Source: Neolewinella antarctica (GTDB taxonomy: Bacteria; Bacteroidota; Bacteroidia; Chitinophagales; Saprospiraceae). Taken from it: a stretch of DNA of 64,000 nucleotides. The stretch lies in contig NZ_JAATJH010000001.1 of the NCBI RefSeq assembly GCF_011927835.1, positions 1 to 64,000 on the forward strand, in the 5' to 3' direction. This document shows positions 1 to 7,958 of the stretch, in pieces. Numbering within the stretch: the first letter of the stretch is position 1; the number at the start of each line of letters is the position of its first letter. The notes under the pieces are model-generated. The model saw only the letters and a list, made by a program, of their open reading frames with translations, was not told the DNA's origin and searched no databases. A program made the translations under genes and the position numbers.

Positions 1-51
1 CATCAGGGCAGCATGTTCTTCATCCGTTAGCGTCAGTAATCGTACATTCAT
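1..51 (-). pseudogene. 5' end of a transposase-like gene running off the window
   Basis: Reading the minus strand from an ATG at 51, seventeen codons stay open to the window edge (MNVRLLTLTDEEHAALM). The pattern 'LTLTDEE..AL' is typical of the N-terminus of IS630-like or winged-helix transposases, but only 17 residues are visible. The direction and the neighbouring IS debris fit an insertion sequence lying to the left. It may be intact outside the window, so calling it broken is not justified; it is simply partial here. Confidence 0.35.
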
Positions 52-191
52 TTGGCAATTTACAAAAGTTAAGCTAAATTTGTCTGATTACTTATTCCGA
101 AAAAATTAATAAATCAGGAGAAAAAATAAAACAAAGTATTATTGCGGATAAAAAGATTGACTTTTTAAAATTACAACCTTTATACCAAGAT

Positions 192-464
192 GTGAAAATA
201 TTGTTTATTGGTGCACCAAACTCTCTAGGAAAGTATATAGACTTTATGGAGTTTAAAGCAGGAAATCCGATGTATAAGAAAGGAAAAGGGTATCTATATT
301 GTCAGAAGTTACACTATACTGAGTATTTTATTGAGAATATAGTTAAACCGAATTTAGACGCTGATCTCGTTAAAACGCAAAATGATACTTGGCTTGATGC
401 GGAGTCTGGAGAAATATTTGAAATACAGGTCTGGAATAGTGACATCTATATTGTCGCAATATAA
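192..464 (+). CDS. Hypothetical protein, possibly 5'-truncated
   Basis: No family recognised. The 90 residues from the GTG at 192 begin with a hydrophobic strand (MKILFIGAP) and are rich in Lys, Tyr and Ile, with codon use far more AT-rich than the housekeeping genes to the right. The same frame stays open upstream to 78 with no ATG, and residues encoded there (SEKINKSGEKIKQ) look like real protein. A good AGGAG at 116-120 sits 5 nt before an ATA codon at 126, so either an unusual start is used or the original start was lost when the element at the left edge arrived. It lies 28 nt before the broken GIY-YIG gene and may have been co-transcribed with it. Function unknown. Confidence 0.45.
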   Translation: MKILFIGAPNSLGKYIDFMEFKAGNPMYKKGKGYLYCQKLHYTEYFIENIVKPNLDADLVKTQNDTWLDAESGEIFEIQVWNSDIYIVAI

Positions 465-801
465 TTGTTTAAATGTCACAAAATATATATCTATGTTGAA
501 GAATACTTTGATCATTAAGATCCCACAAGACTTTGAGAAATTAATTAGATTTGAGAATACCGAGTGTCTAAATAAGTCGTACAATAGTATTAGTAAATTG
601 AATAAAGAATCTGGAGTTTATTGTTTTTGGTGGCTAAATGAAAAGTGGCTACCGCCAATTGATATAATGGCTAAATTTCAAGGTCCGAAAATATCAAAAG
701 ATAAATACGAGAATGATCCAAGCAAATATATCAAAACTAATAATAAAAGTGGTGGGTTCAGTTATTATAAAAAATACGAAGACAACCTCATGAATGACTC
801 T

Positions 802-830
802 GTCAATAAGGGGTGTAATTCAGATTGTCG
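802..830. repeat. Left 9 bp target duplication plus left inverted repeat of the ISKra4-family element
   Basis: GTCAATAAG at 802-810 is the left target copy; 811-830 is the 20 bp terminal repeat, a perfect match to the reverse complement of 2141-2160. Confidence 0.92.
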
Positions 831-836
831 GGTCGG

Positions 837-1892
837 CTACGCCGCCTTATTATAGTTTTCTAAAATGATTTTATCCATCCGATTATGTTTACCGCTTTGG
901 TACATGGCCCGGACATTTAGCACGGCCTTAGCACCATTCTGACCCCACCTTTGTCCGGTCTGCTTGCACCGCTGCTGTACTACACTTCGGGCAGCCGATT
1001 CGATGGCTCCACTTCCGATCAGGTAACCCTTAGCGCGATAGTCAGCATAGGCCATGCGCGTTAGATTATTGCGCAGATAGGTAGCCAAACTAGTCGCCAT
1101 TTCAACAACTTTAGGACGATCGTCCCGCAGATACGTCAACACTTCACCAAGAATATCAGTCACCTTGCCGTTGCGAAGTTCGCCCTTCCAACGCTCCAGG
1201 ACAGCTTGTCGATTCTGTACTTTCGACCAGCAGACAGCCGCAAACTCAGCCAGGTGCTCGAAGGCATGAAAAAAGTCTAGAATGTGGGTGGCTTTGGGAA
1301 GCTTACGAGCGACATAATCGACCATCCAGAGCGCTTCGTCAGTGATCACGACCGTAGGCACCCCGGGCTTTTCTCGCTGCTGTGTAGCTTTTACCAGCGG
1401 CGTAAACTGTTTGGTAAACTCAGAATAATGGCCTTCGCAGGCTACATACTCTGAGTTCTCTACCCGCCGTCGGTGATTGATCGCTTCGGCGCACTTGACC
1501 TCGTTAGACACGATATGACGACCCAGAAAAACGCGTCCTACCTTCGTTTCGTGATACCCATCATCGTAGGGCAACATCACTCCGTCGAACATGGCATAAA
1601 TGACATCCTCTTGGGGCGGGCCCGCACCCTTCACCACTCGTAAAACTGGCTGTTGCTCTGCCCTGGACAGCGGAGTCGTTAATGCGCGCATGATCGCCTC
1701 GTGGCGACCGTACTGTTCGAGCAAACGGCGTCCTTGACTCTTGTTGGCTAAGGGTTGACCCAAAGCTTCGTTCAGTAGCTTAGCCGCCGTGGCGGGAACG
1801 ACTTCGGCCTCAAAGCGTAGGTAGTGACTCTGTAACAACGGGGAAATGGCCAATCCATTTTTAGGCGGAGACCAGTGATGATTTTTTGCCAC
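837..1892 (-). CDS. ISKra4-family transposase, catalytic part
   Basis: This 351-residue DDE transposase cuts and joins the element's ends. Landmarks include VIYAMFDGVMLPYDD (first Asp region), VVITDEALWMVDYV (second Asp) and the family-typical C-terminal segment GYLIGSGAIESAARSVV with the catalytic Glu, followed by QQRCKQTGQRW. The apparent GTG start at 1892 is only 3 nt after the stop of the upstream frame, and the frame is open back to the A8 run at 1923-1930. The natural product is therefore probably a fusion made by a -1 slip from the upstream frame, about 420 residues, a normal size for the family. It fills nearly the whole IS and has no visible defect. Confidence 0.88.
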   Translation of the reverse strand: MAKNHHWSPPKNGLAISPLLQSHYLRFEAEVVPATAAKLLNEALGQPLANKSQGRRLLEQYGRHEAIMRALTTPLSRAEQQPVLRVVKGAGPPQEDVIYAMFDGVMLPYDDGYHETKVGRVFLGRHIVSNEVKCAEAINHRRRVENSEYVACEGHYSEFTKQFTPLVKATQQREKPGVPTVVITDEALWMVDYVARKLPKATHILDFFHAFEHLAEFAAVCWSKVQNRQAVLERWKGELRNGKVTDILGEVLTYLRDDRPKVVEMATSLATYLRNNLTRMAYADYRAKGYLIGSGAIESAARSVVQQRCKQTGQRWGQNGAKAVLNVRAMYQSGKHNRMDKIILENYNKAA

Positions 1893-1894
1893 GC

Positions 1895-2104
1895 TTATTT
1901 TGCCAAAGGTGGTGGTGAGGACTTTTTTTTACGCCGATCTTTAGACTCATCGTCGAACTGTCGGTCGGCAATGGACCGGCCAAGTTCGTTCATCAAATCC
2001 CGTAGACCACGTTCGTAAGCCATCATGTCGGGCGCTTGCTGTAGTTGATTGATCTCAGTATATTTACTTGCGGCAAGTTCTAAGAATTTTTTACGGCTAA
2101 GCAT
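1895..2104 (-). CDS. ISKra4 upstream frame (N-terminal part of a frameshifted transposase)
   Basis: From the ATG at 2104 this encodes 69 residues (MLSRKKFLELAASKYTEINQ at the start) with a helical, charged middle and a basic tail RRKKKSSPPPLAK. A longer start at 2146 lies in the terminal repeat and is less likely. The codons for the last basic stretch contain eight consecutive A residues on the sense strand (complement of T 1923-1930). Slipping back one base there continues without a stop straight into the transposase frame. I read it as the N-terminal domain of the full transposase plus, without slippage, a short product that could act as a regulator. That role is inference. Confidence 0.65.
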   Translation of the reverse strand: MLSRKKFLELAASKYTEINQLQQAPDMMAYERGLRDLMNELGRSIADRQFDDESKDRRKKKSSPPPLAK

Positions 2105-2140
2105 CGTGTTTTTCCGTAAAATAAGGAATAATAGCCAAAA

Positions 2141-2169
2141 CGACAATCTGAATTACACCCGTCAATAAG
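2141..2169. repeat. Right inverted repeat plus right 9 bp target duplication
   Basis: 2141-2160 is the right terminal repeat and 2161-2169 the second copy of GTCAATAAG. Removing one target copy restores the nuclease reading frame exactly. Confidence 0.92.
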
Positions 2170-2531
2170 TTAGTCGACACGAAATTTTTCCCATTATATG
2201 TTGGCAAGAGCACAGACTTAGGAAAAAGATTGAAGGATCATATAATGCCTAAAATTTTAGATAGATCAAGATATTTTAAAGAAATATTGACATTTAAAGT
2301 AGAAGAATATAAGAAAGACAAATCATCTGAGGTGATAGCAAAAAGAAATACGAAATGTCAGTTTCGAGCTGGCATGGAATATATCTATAAAGATGCAGAG
2401 AATAACGAGGCATATGAGAGTATATTTAAAAATGTTGGCTTTACTTATGTTTTAATAGATGAAAAGAAATTCAAGCATAGGTTCTATATTGAAGAACTAG
2501 CGATCGGTTTATTAAAACCTCCTTTTAACTT

Positions 2532-3873
2532 CAATGGTCTAATTCAGTTTAAGCCCTTCTTTTACCGTAGTTCCTAATTTTGGGCATCGCTTGGGCAATT
2601 AAAGGCGAGTTTAGGCTTATCCCAAACATGGATATTATTCGCAAGGCCTGATGTTCATTGACGTACTCGGTTTTAATGTCCGCGATAGAAAACGGCGTGC
2701 TCCGGTGTTCTTCTTGCTCGATATGATGGCTTATTTTGGCTAAAGATCCTACCGTCAGCGAAGCATTGATGTGAAAGTCGATCTTGTCAGCAGTGTAGGC
2801 TTGACCGTGTTCTAAGCCTAAGCCTAAGCCTAAGTCTTGCTTAGCATCTCTGAATAAAAATTCTTGATGAAAACGCGCTGGATACATGATTAGTAAGCGC
2901 GTGCCCGCTAGTTCCGTGTCGCTACTCACCAACGTACGATGACCAGTTATCCGGCCTTTCTCATCTAGCTGATGGATGATAACTACCCGTGCCGAGCGCT
3001 TCCAGGATGGGATATTAACTACGGCGCTGTAGGCTATCCACCGCTGATCCTCATCCTTGCCACAAAGTTGAAAAACGTCCTGGCGCAACTCGCGGGGATT
3101 AACCCTGCCATCATACTTTTGGGGTCGACCACGCTTACCCGTCGGTGTACCCTGGTACAAGTAGCGCATGCGCGCATCACAGCGCAGACGACTCACCAAC
3201 TTGAAGCCAGCTTTGGTCAACTTGTCAACAAAAGGTTGCTTTGAAAAATAAGCGTCCGCTACCAGGTAGGAGGAGATGAGTTTGAGTTGCCTTTGACGAC
3301 TCAGGATACCTTCGGCGTAATAATCTAATAAAGTTTGCCCTTCACCCCGCGGTAACGTTTGAAAAGCTTCCAGATGGAGGGCCGTACTATCGGCTAAATC
3401 AACGGCGGCAATACTACTGATCTCCAAACCGGGCCTTACTTGGCGGGCGGAGCCACTCCAAAACTTAGCTACGCCTTCCGTATAATGACCACTCTTAGGC
3501 AGGTAGCTAGGGTCAAAAGCCAGGATACGATCAGGACCTAAAGAACGCAGACACAAGAGGCGGTTGAATGTAAGCCAGTCGAAAGGCTTTGCAAAATTAT
3601 GGCGAAAAGCACCTTCTCCATAGACTGAATACCGGGCTAGGTTAGCGAAGTTATGTCGCCCACGAATACTGAGCCATAAAGGAAAGAGGAGGAGCAAAAA
3701 TTTACGTTGCCACTTACCGATCTGAGGCATTTGTTGTAATATTGAGGCAGCGAGGGCAGTAACCTTCGTTAGGCGAGTCATAGCTTAAAAGTGTAGTTAC
3801 TTCCAAGATACGGCTCGCCGCCTTTTTGATGAAACACATGATTTGGGTTAGATTAAATCGATTCAGACCATTG
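2532..3873 (-). mobile_element. IS4-type (YREK) insertion sequence, about 1342 bp, without target duplication
   Basis: The ends 2532-2552 and 3853-3873 are imperfect inverted repeats (17 of 21 positions match, beginning CAATGGTCT). Between them is one intact transposase gene. No target duplication is visible: the left flank is the nuclease gene and the right flank is the middle of another transposase gene. The missing halves of both flanking genes imply that a deletion or IS-mediated rearrangement followed insertion. Exact end bases may be off by one or two. Confidence 0.7.
2549..3781 (-). CDS. IS4-type DDE transposase
   Basis: A 410-residue DDE transposase. First Asp in ILAFDPSYLPKSGH (about residue 90), second in SYLVADAYFSKQPF, and a perfect YREK signature, Y-x2-R-x3-E-x6-K, in YPARFHQEFLFRDAK, which supplies the catalytic Glu. 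All catalytic landmarks are present, so it may be active. Its last codon overlaps the left terminal repeat. Immediately after the YREK helix the protein reads DLGLGLGLEHG, produced by a hexamer tandem repeat (TAAGCC on the plus strand) at 2813-2836. The gene sits alone between the element's ends. Confidence 0.87.
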   Translation of the reverse strand: MTRLTKVTALAASILQQMPQIGKWQRKFLLLLFPLWLSIRGRHNFANLARYSVYGEGAFRHNFAKPFDWLTFNRLLCLRSLGPDRILAFDPSYLPKSGHYTEGVAKFWSGSARQVRPGLEISSIAAVDLADSTALHLEAFQTLPRGEGQTLLDYYAEGILSRQRQLKLISSYLVADAYFSKQPFVDKLTKAGFKLVSRLRCDARMRYLYQGTPTGKRGRPQKYDGRVNPRELRQDVFQLCGKDEDQRWIAYSAVVNIPSWKRSARVVIIHQLDEKGRITGHRTLVSSDTELAGTRLLIMYPARFHQEFLFRDAKQDLGLGLGLEHGQAYTADKIDFHINASLTVGSLAKISHHIEQEEHRSTPFSIADIKTEYVNEHQALRIISMFGISLNSPLIAQAMPKIRNYGKRRA

Positions 3874-4725
3874 CAGTAGGGTAGTCATTAAAACCTCCAA
3901 AGTTCCATCGTCCAGGATAATCTTGATTAACCGTACGTCTGCATATTCTTCTGCACTGATGATCTCACCCTGTTCTTCGGCGGTTTTACGAGCTCGGTAA
4001 TGAGGCGATACCCGTACGATGCGCTGTTTATCAGCACTTTGGACAAAGTCTTCTATAATTTTACTGCCCGATATTTTCATGCGAACCAGGCAGTTCGATC
4101 CGTGGCGTACGTGCAAAATGGGAAGCGCAAAGCTGGCAAAACCCCGATCGTAGACGGCTAAGAAGTCATCAGGATAGTCTTTAATCCAGGCATAGTTGAT
4201 CTTCACCTCCGAAGTCGTTCGCGGGTGAAGTTCCACGTCATAGATTATTTTGTTAAGTACGTCGTAGGCGTAAAGCGTTCTGGTTGACGGTACCTGGTTG
4301 TGTTGATTACCGTGCCAGCCAAACTCCTCGCCGACGTTGTTATCTTGAGGAAGCCTGTGTCCGCTTCCATCTACGGCCATTACGCGATAGTTTTTCCAGG
4401 TTTTGTGGGAGAAACGATGGTAAAAGGAATCGGTAATACTCAGAAAGAGATCACGGAAGAAAACAGGTTTTACGAGTTGTCTTCGCTGTACCAGAGCGGA
4501 CTTGGTAACGGGTGCGGTACGGAGCCGATCGAAGTAATCATATAACTCGAGGTCGAGACTTTTCCTGAGTAATCCCAGGATCATCGTGACGGTAGTTTTA
4601 AAGGTGAGTGGACTCTTCCTGGTAAAGGAGGAGGATGGGAAGTGGAGATACTTTAAGCGCTTAGCTGGGTTTAGCGTAATGAAAGATCTAAGATCGTTGA
4701 TCGCTTTTGTTATTGGGAGTTGCAT
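3853..4725 (-). pseudogene. C-terminally truncated IS4-family transposase
   Basis: The frame encodes 290 residues of a second IS4-type transposase, different from the one beside it. The first Asp is in RVMAVDGSGHRLPQD and the second in FLAVYDRGFASFA. The third catalytic residue (Glu of YREK) is absent because the gene is cut off: codons after DDGTLEVLMTTLL (3874 and below) are the terminal repeat of the neighbouring IS and add QWSESI before a stop. It cannot encode an active enzyme. Its outer end may be near the hyphenated palindrome CCATTAGCTTAATGG at 4766-4780, which could belong to that element's terminal repeat. Confidence 0.8.
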
Positions 4726-4786
4726 GCTGCTAGAAGGCAGAATGGCGGTGTAGGTGTTTGATTTACCATTAGCTTAATGGGCGTGA

Positions 4787-4942
4787 ACACAGCAGGTGTA
4801 CTACCGACGGGTTAATCTGGGCTACTACGAGTTGGACGATCAGGTGGAGAGTAGTCGTTACTATTGTCTACTGTCAGACCGCGACTTCCCGCAGCGGCAG
4901 CGAGATCGCAAAGCCAGGTCCCGCAAAGTAAGTGACAGTTAA
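4787..4942 (+). pseudogene. Coding remnant, unknown
   Basis: An open stretch without a start codon encodes about 51 residues, including VNLGYYELDDQVESSRYYCL and a basic tail ending RKARSRKVSDS, then TAA. Composition resembles the end of a DNA-binding or transposase protein. It lies between a transposase fragment and a large palindrome, so it is best read as debris. No family recognised. Confidence 0.3.
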
Positions 4943-4949
4943 TTGTCCG

Positions 4950-5014
4950 TTCTCGTCCCCGCCGCTAAGTTCTTCCGGTCTACGACCTACAGAACTTAGC
5001 GGCGGGGACGAGAA
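4950..5014. repeat. Perfect 24 bp-arm inverted repeat
   Basis: The arm TTCTCGTCCCCGCCGCTAAG plus TTCT at 4950-4973 is exactly repeated in reverse complement at 4991-5014 across a 17 nt loop. It is followed by eight A residues on the plus strand, so it is not a plus-strand terminator, and the left side is not T-rich on the minus strand. It is not obviously the end of either adjacent IS. It could be a miniature element or a strong structural boundary. Confidence 0.8.
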
Positions 5015-5187
5015 AAAAAACCTATATTTGAGCAAGTGATAAAGTGTAACCTAAGTCTCTTGATTTCTGTGTACACAGTCTTTGGTGCACAACAAAAAAA
5101 AATTGAAACCCAGTAATTCTAAAATACTAGAAGATATGAATACTCGCAAGTTTTATTTCAGTAATCCTGTTACCTAGTTACGATTGA

Positions 5188-5379
5188 GAATTATCATCTT
5201 TAGATGTTGTTTTTGAAAGTCAGTCTCGAATTCCAATAGATAGTGCCAAAATTTATAATCCTAAATTCCCTGGCTTATTCATATTTACCGATTCAATTGG
5301 AATTTATAGATGTGACGATTTTCAGGAGGGAGAAAACTGCTCATATTTTCAATTATATTTTGTAAAAATGGCTACGTGA
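5188..5379 (+). pseudogene. AT-rich coding remnant
   Basis: A 63-codon open stretch with no start encodes a plausible protein segment (FESQSRIPIDSAKIYNPKF, then FPGLFIFTDSIGIYRCDDF) and ends at TGA 5377. A short frame from an ATG at 5135 stops at 5173, so an older gene may have been disabled by mutations. Composition matches the intact lipoprotein gene just downstream and the region is foreign-looking. Family unknown. Confidence 0.35.
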
Positions 5380-5479
5380 TAAAACTTTGACTGTCACAAT
5401 TCTTATTTAACTGTGATTTCGCTATTCAGATAATTTAGTAAATAGTAATAGAGCTTTCGTAAACTTACAATTTGATACT

Positions 5480-5917
5480 ATGATTAAAGTATATCTCTAC
5501 GCGTGTATTGCCATCCTTCTATTTTCATGCAATATAAACCAGAAGATGAGTAGTACTGATTCAAGGATAGTCACCTCAATTGAATCCTTCGCAAGTAAGG
5601 AAGACCTAATTCATAGTTTCACTAATAGGTGGACGGGGGTTATTGACACGGCAAGCTCTGTGAGACAAAGTGATGAAGTCTTTTTTCTAATTCATAATTC
5701 CTGTTCGGGAATATATTGTCCAAGTTTTTACGTATATAAACATGGTCAATTGAAAAATTCATCATGGAATTTAGTGTTTACTGAAGAATTAACTCGTGAT
5801 AATGGTGATAAAACTTTCGAACCCAAAAATATTGCTGTTAACGATCAAACTATTGATCTCCTGAATTGGGATCAAGTCATTGTCAAATCCTACCTTATCA
5901 ATTCAATTATAAAATAG
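5480..5917 (+). CDS. Small AT-rich lipoprotein, unknown function
   Basis: A 145-residue protein begins with a lipoprotein signal peptide (MIKVYLYACIAILLFSCN, lipobox LFSC, lipidated Cys about residue 17), so it should be tethered to the cell envelope. The mature part is mostly polar with two Cys close together in NSCSGIYCPSFYVYK, which could form a disulfide. No domain recognised. GC is well below that of the core genes to the right, and debris lies on both sides, which suggests horizontal acquisition. It appears intact. Confidence 0.6.
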   Translation: MIKVYLYACIAILLFSCNINQKMSSTDSRIVTSIESFASKEDLIHSFTNRWTGVIDTASSVRQSDEVFFLIHNSCSGIYCPSFYVYKHGQLKNSSWNLVFTEELTRDNGDKTFEPKNIAVNDQTIDLLNWDQVIVKSYLINSIIK

Positions 5918-6019
5918 TTCGTAAATACATTACTTAATGTTATACTACTCTAATTTAAAAATAATACTTAATCAAATCACCACTGGAGTTGTTAATGGCG
6001 TCTACAATTACTGAAATAG

Positions 6020-6181
6020 AATAGTACAGAGTTGTTTGGCTTAATAATCAAAGAGTTAACTAAAAGTTCTAAAGCCTTGCGCAAACAGCTAGTACAATCG
6101 AGTAGAACCTGGCGTCGTCTTCATACGTTTTTGCAAAGGCGGAGGCGAGCTGCTCGAACTACTGCTGAGTTAGACCCGTAG
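6020..6181 (+). pseudogene. Coding remnant with basic C-terminus
   Basis: About 53 codons lie open after a TAG at 6017, with no start codon. They encode ELFGLIIKELTKSSKALRKQ followed by a very basic stretch ending RRRRAARTTAELDP and a TAG. It resembles the tail of a transposase or other DNA-binding protein but cannot be assigned. Confidence 0.25.
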
Positions 6182-6643
6182 CGGCTCTCCACTGGCGTTC
6201 GCTCCTAATAGACTGATGGCTGATCGGCATACCGTTAATTTTGGACGGAGATAGCTACCTTCGATTATCAGCTAATTAGACACAGACAACGCTATACCTG
6301 ACCGTATAAATTAGTCAATTCGGTGGTAAATTTGTTCCGCTTGAAATCGTGACGGTGATCTTGCGGGATTAGGACATATCGTAAGTTGGGGCCGCTACCG
6401 GATTTTAGCCGTTGTTGCGCCATGCTCTTCGATAGCGGTTGGCTCATGCGAAAGTGGAACAGCTACCAAGGTCCAAATTTGCGGCCATCGGTAGCAACTC
6501 AGCAAGTTAGGTTAGTGCGGACCAATCAATGAAAACCAGCTTTTAATATTCACACAGTAATAAGGCGAACTTGAATGCCAGTCTCGGCTTAAAGGATACC
6601 AAACCCGTAACTTACTATTTTACAAGACATCCACCCACCGCGA
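6182..6643. other. Intergenic region with no recognisable gene
   Basis: About 460 bp of mixed composition between the mobile-element debris and the first core gene. I see short stop-rich frames in all directions and no convincing RNA gene. It is probably degenerate insertion-sequence DNA plus the upstream region of the flavoprotein gene at 6644. Confidence 0.4.
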
Positions 6644-7846
6644 ATGAAAAACGTGCTGATCATCGGTGGCGGTCCCGCCGCGCTCCTGTTGGCAGCACAC
6701 CTGGATGAGAACAAGTTTCACGTGACTATCTGCGAGAAAAAGAAAACGGTAGGGCGTAAGTTTCTGGTTGCCGGAGAAGGCGGACTGAACCTGACGTACA
6801 ATTCGTCGATCCCTGCGCTCCTTAATCAGTACCACCCCAGTGGCTTTATGGACGCTGCCATTCGTCAGTTCACTAATCAGGACCTGAGAGACTGGCTTGC
6901 ACGTCACGGAATCAATACTTTCGCCGGATCGAGCGACCGGGTGTTTCCCGATTCTGACCTTAAGCCTTTTGAAGTGCTCAATACGATTACGGACTTCCTA
7001 TCAGCCACCAAAGTAAAGTTTCAGTTAGCAACGGAATGGACTGGGTGGGATGAACGGGGAGCGCTGCGCTTTCGCGGAAGCGAAGTCATCAGCGCCGACA
7101 TTACCGTCTTCGCTATGGGAGGGGCGAGCTGGAAGGTGACGGGCTCTGATGGAGCGTGGAGTCGGTTGTTCAAGGAACGCGGGGTAAACGTGCAACCATT
7201 CCGGGCAGCTAATTGCGCATTTGCCGTAGACTGGAGTAAGCAATTTATGGCGGCGCACGCAGGAAAACCGTTGAAAAACATCTCCCTGTGCCACAATGAC
7301 TCGACGGCTACGGGAGAAGTAGTCATCACCACGTTCGGCCTGGAGGGGAACGCCCTTTATGCTCTGAGCCAAGAGGTTCAGACAACGTTGTCGTTCGAAA
7401 GTACCGCCACCGTTTTCTTAGACCTAAAACCAACCATGACGGTTGCCCAAATCAGGCATAAGTACGGAAAAGCGAGATCGTCGGACGTCTCGAAAGTGTT
7501 GCGCAACGACCTGAATCTCAGCCGCACTTCAGTTGCCCTCCTGAAACTGTTCACGGACAAACGAACGTTCCTCGATCCTGAATTGCTAGCGGTAACGATC
7601 AAGTCCGTTCCCATCGTGCTGCAGTCCCCCGGTGAATTAGACGAGGCGATCTCAACGCTGGGTGGCATCGCCCTGGACGAAGTAGATGGCAATTTCAAAC
7701 TAAGGAAACTGCCAAATAGTTACGCCATTGGCGAAATGCTGGACTGGTTCGCCCCCACCGGAGGGTACCTGCTGCAGGGCTGCTTCAGCATGGGTGTTGC
7801 ACTAGCTAATCACCTGAATGAATTGCCGACGGATACGAATCCGTAG
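6644..7846 (+). CDS. HI0933/BaiN-like FAD-dependent flavoprotein
   Basis: A 400-residue protein with an N-terminal Rossmann FAD-binding motif (VLIIGGGPAALLLAAHLDE, residues 4-22) and the second family motif GRKFLVAGEGGLNLT, diagnostic of HI0933-like flavoproteins. A late FAD-contact motif, APTGGYLLQGCFSMGVALAN, lies near the C-terminus. Members bind FAD and are presumed NAD(P)H-dependent oxidoreductases; physiological substrates are mostly unknown. The length and motif spacing resemble the PP_4765-type subfamily. It is the first core gene after the mobile region and stands alone. Confidence 0.82.
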   Translation: MKNVLIIGGGPAALLLAAHLDENKFHVTICEKKKTVGRKFLVAGEGGLNLTYNSSIPALLNQYHPSGFMDAAIRQFTNQDLRDWLARHGINTFAGSSDRVFPDSDLKPFEVLNTITDFLSATKVKFQLATEWTGWDERGALRFRGSEVISADITVFAMGGASWKVTGSDGAWSRLFKERGVNVQPFRAANCAFAVDWSKQFMAAHAGKPLKNISLCHNDSTATGEVVITTFGLEGNALYALSQEVQTTLSFESTATVFLDLKPTMTVAQIRHKYGKARSSDVSKVLRNDLNLSRTSVALLKLFTDKRTFLDPELLAVTIKSVPIVLQSPGELDEAISTLGGIALDEVDGNFKLRKLPNSYAIGEMLDWFAPTGGYLLQGCFSMGVALANHLNELPTDTNP

Positions 7847-7958
7847 TGGCGGTCCGCCCCGCTATCTTGCCGGGCGCGTCGGTAGCCGACACGCTTAGGC
7901 GGGGGCACGTCACACAATACCCGGCGCGGCGGTGTTCTGATGGTCAAATAACTAAGTT

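Larger units (their letters stand above)
811..2160 (-). mobile_element. Complete ISKra4-family insertion sequence (1350 bp)
   Basis: The element is bounded by perfect 20 bp inverted repeats, 811-830 and 2141-2160, beginning GGGTGTAATTCAGATTGTCG. The 9 bp GTCAATAAG is directly duplicated at 802-810 and 2161-2169. It carries two minus-strand reading frames, an 83-codon frame (functional start probably 2104) and a 351-codon frame, joined by an A8 run that would allow a -1 shift. The GGG ends, the 9 bp duplication and the transposase type agree with the ISKra4 family. Perfect ends and a perfect target duplication imply a recent insertion; nothing visible prevents activity. Confidence 0.9.
493..2577 (+). 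pseudogene. GIY-YIG nuclease gene interrupted by an ISKra4-family element and truncated by a second IS
   Basis: Removing the IS at 811-2160 and one 9 bp target copy joins 493-810 to 2170-2577 in one frame of 241 codons. The rebuilt protein has the GIY-YIG landmarks in order: GVY at residues 41-43, LYVGKS with YVG at 116-118, Arg126 in the following helix, Glu214/215 in FYIEEL, and KPPFN ending at Asn226. The GVY-to-YVG spacing (about 73 residues) is much longer than the usual ten or so, as in some restriction-type GIY-YIG enzymes. After residue 227 the codons are the terminal repeat of the next IS (2532 onward), so the native C-terminus is gone. The start at 493 gives a compact N-terminus; a longer frame from 382 overlaps the upstream gene. 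Low GC suggests foreign cargo. Restriction or other DNA cleavage is a family-based guess. It is inactive as it stands. Confidence 0.75.
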
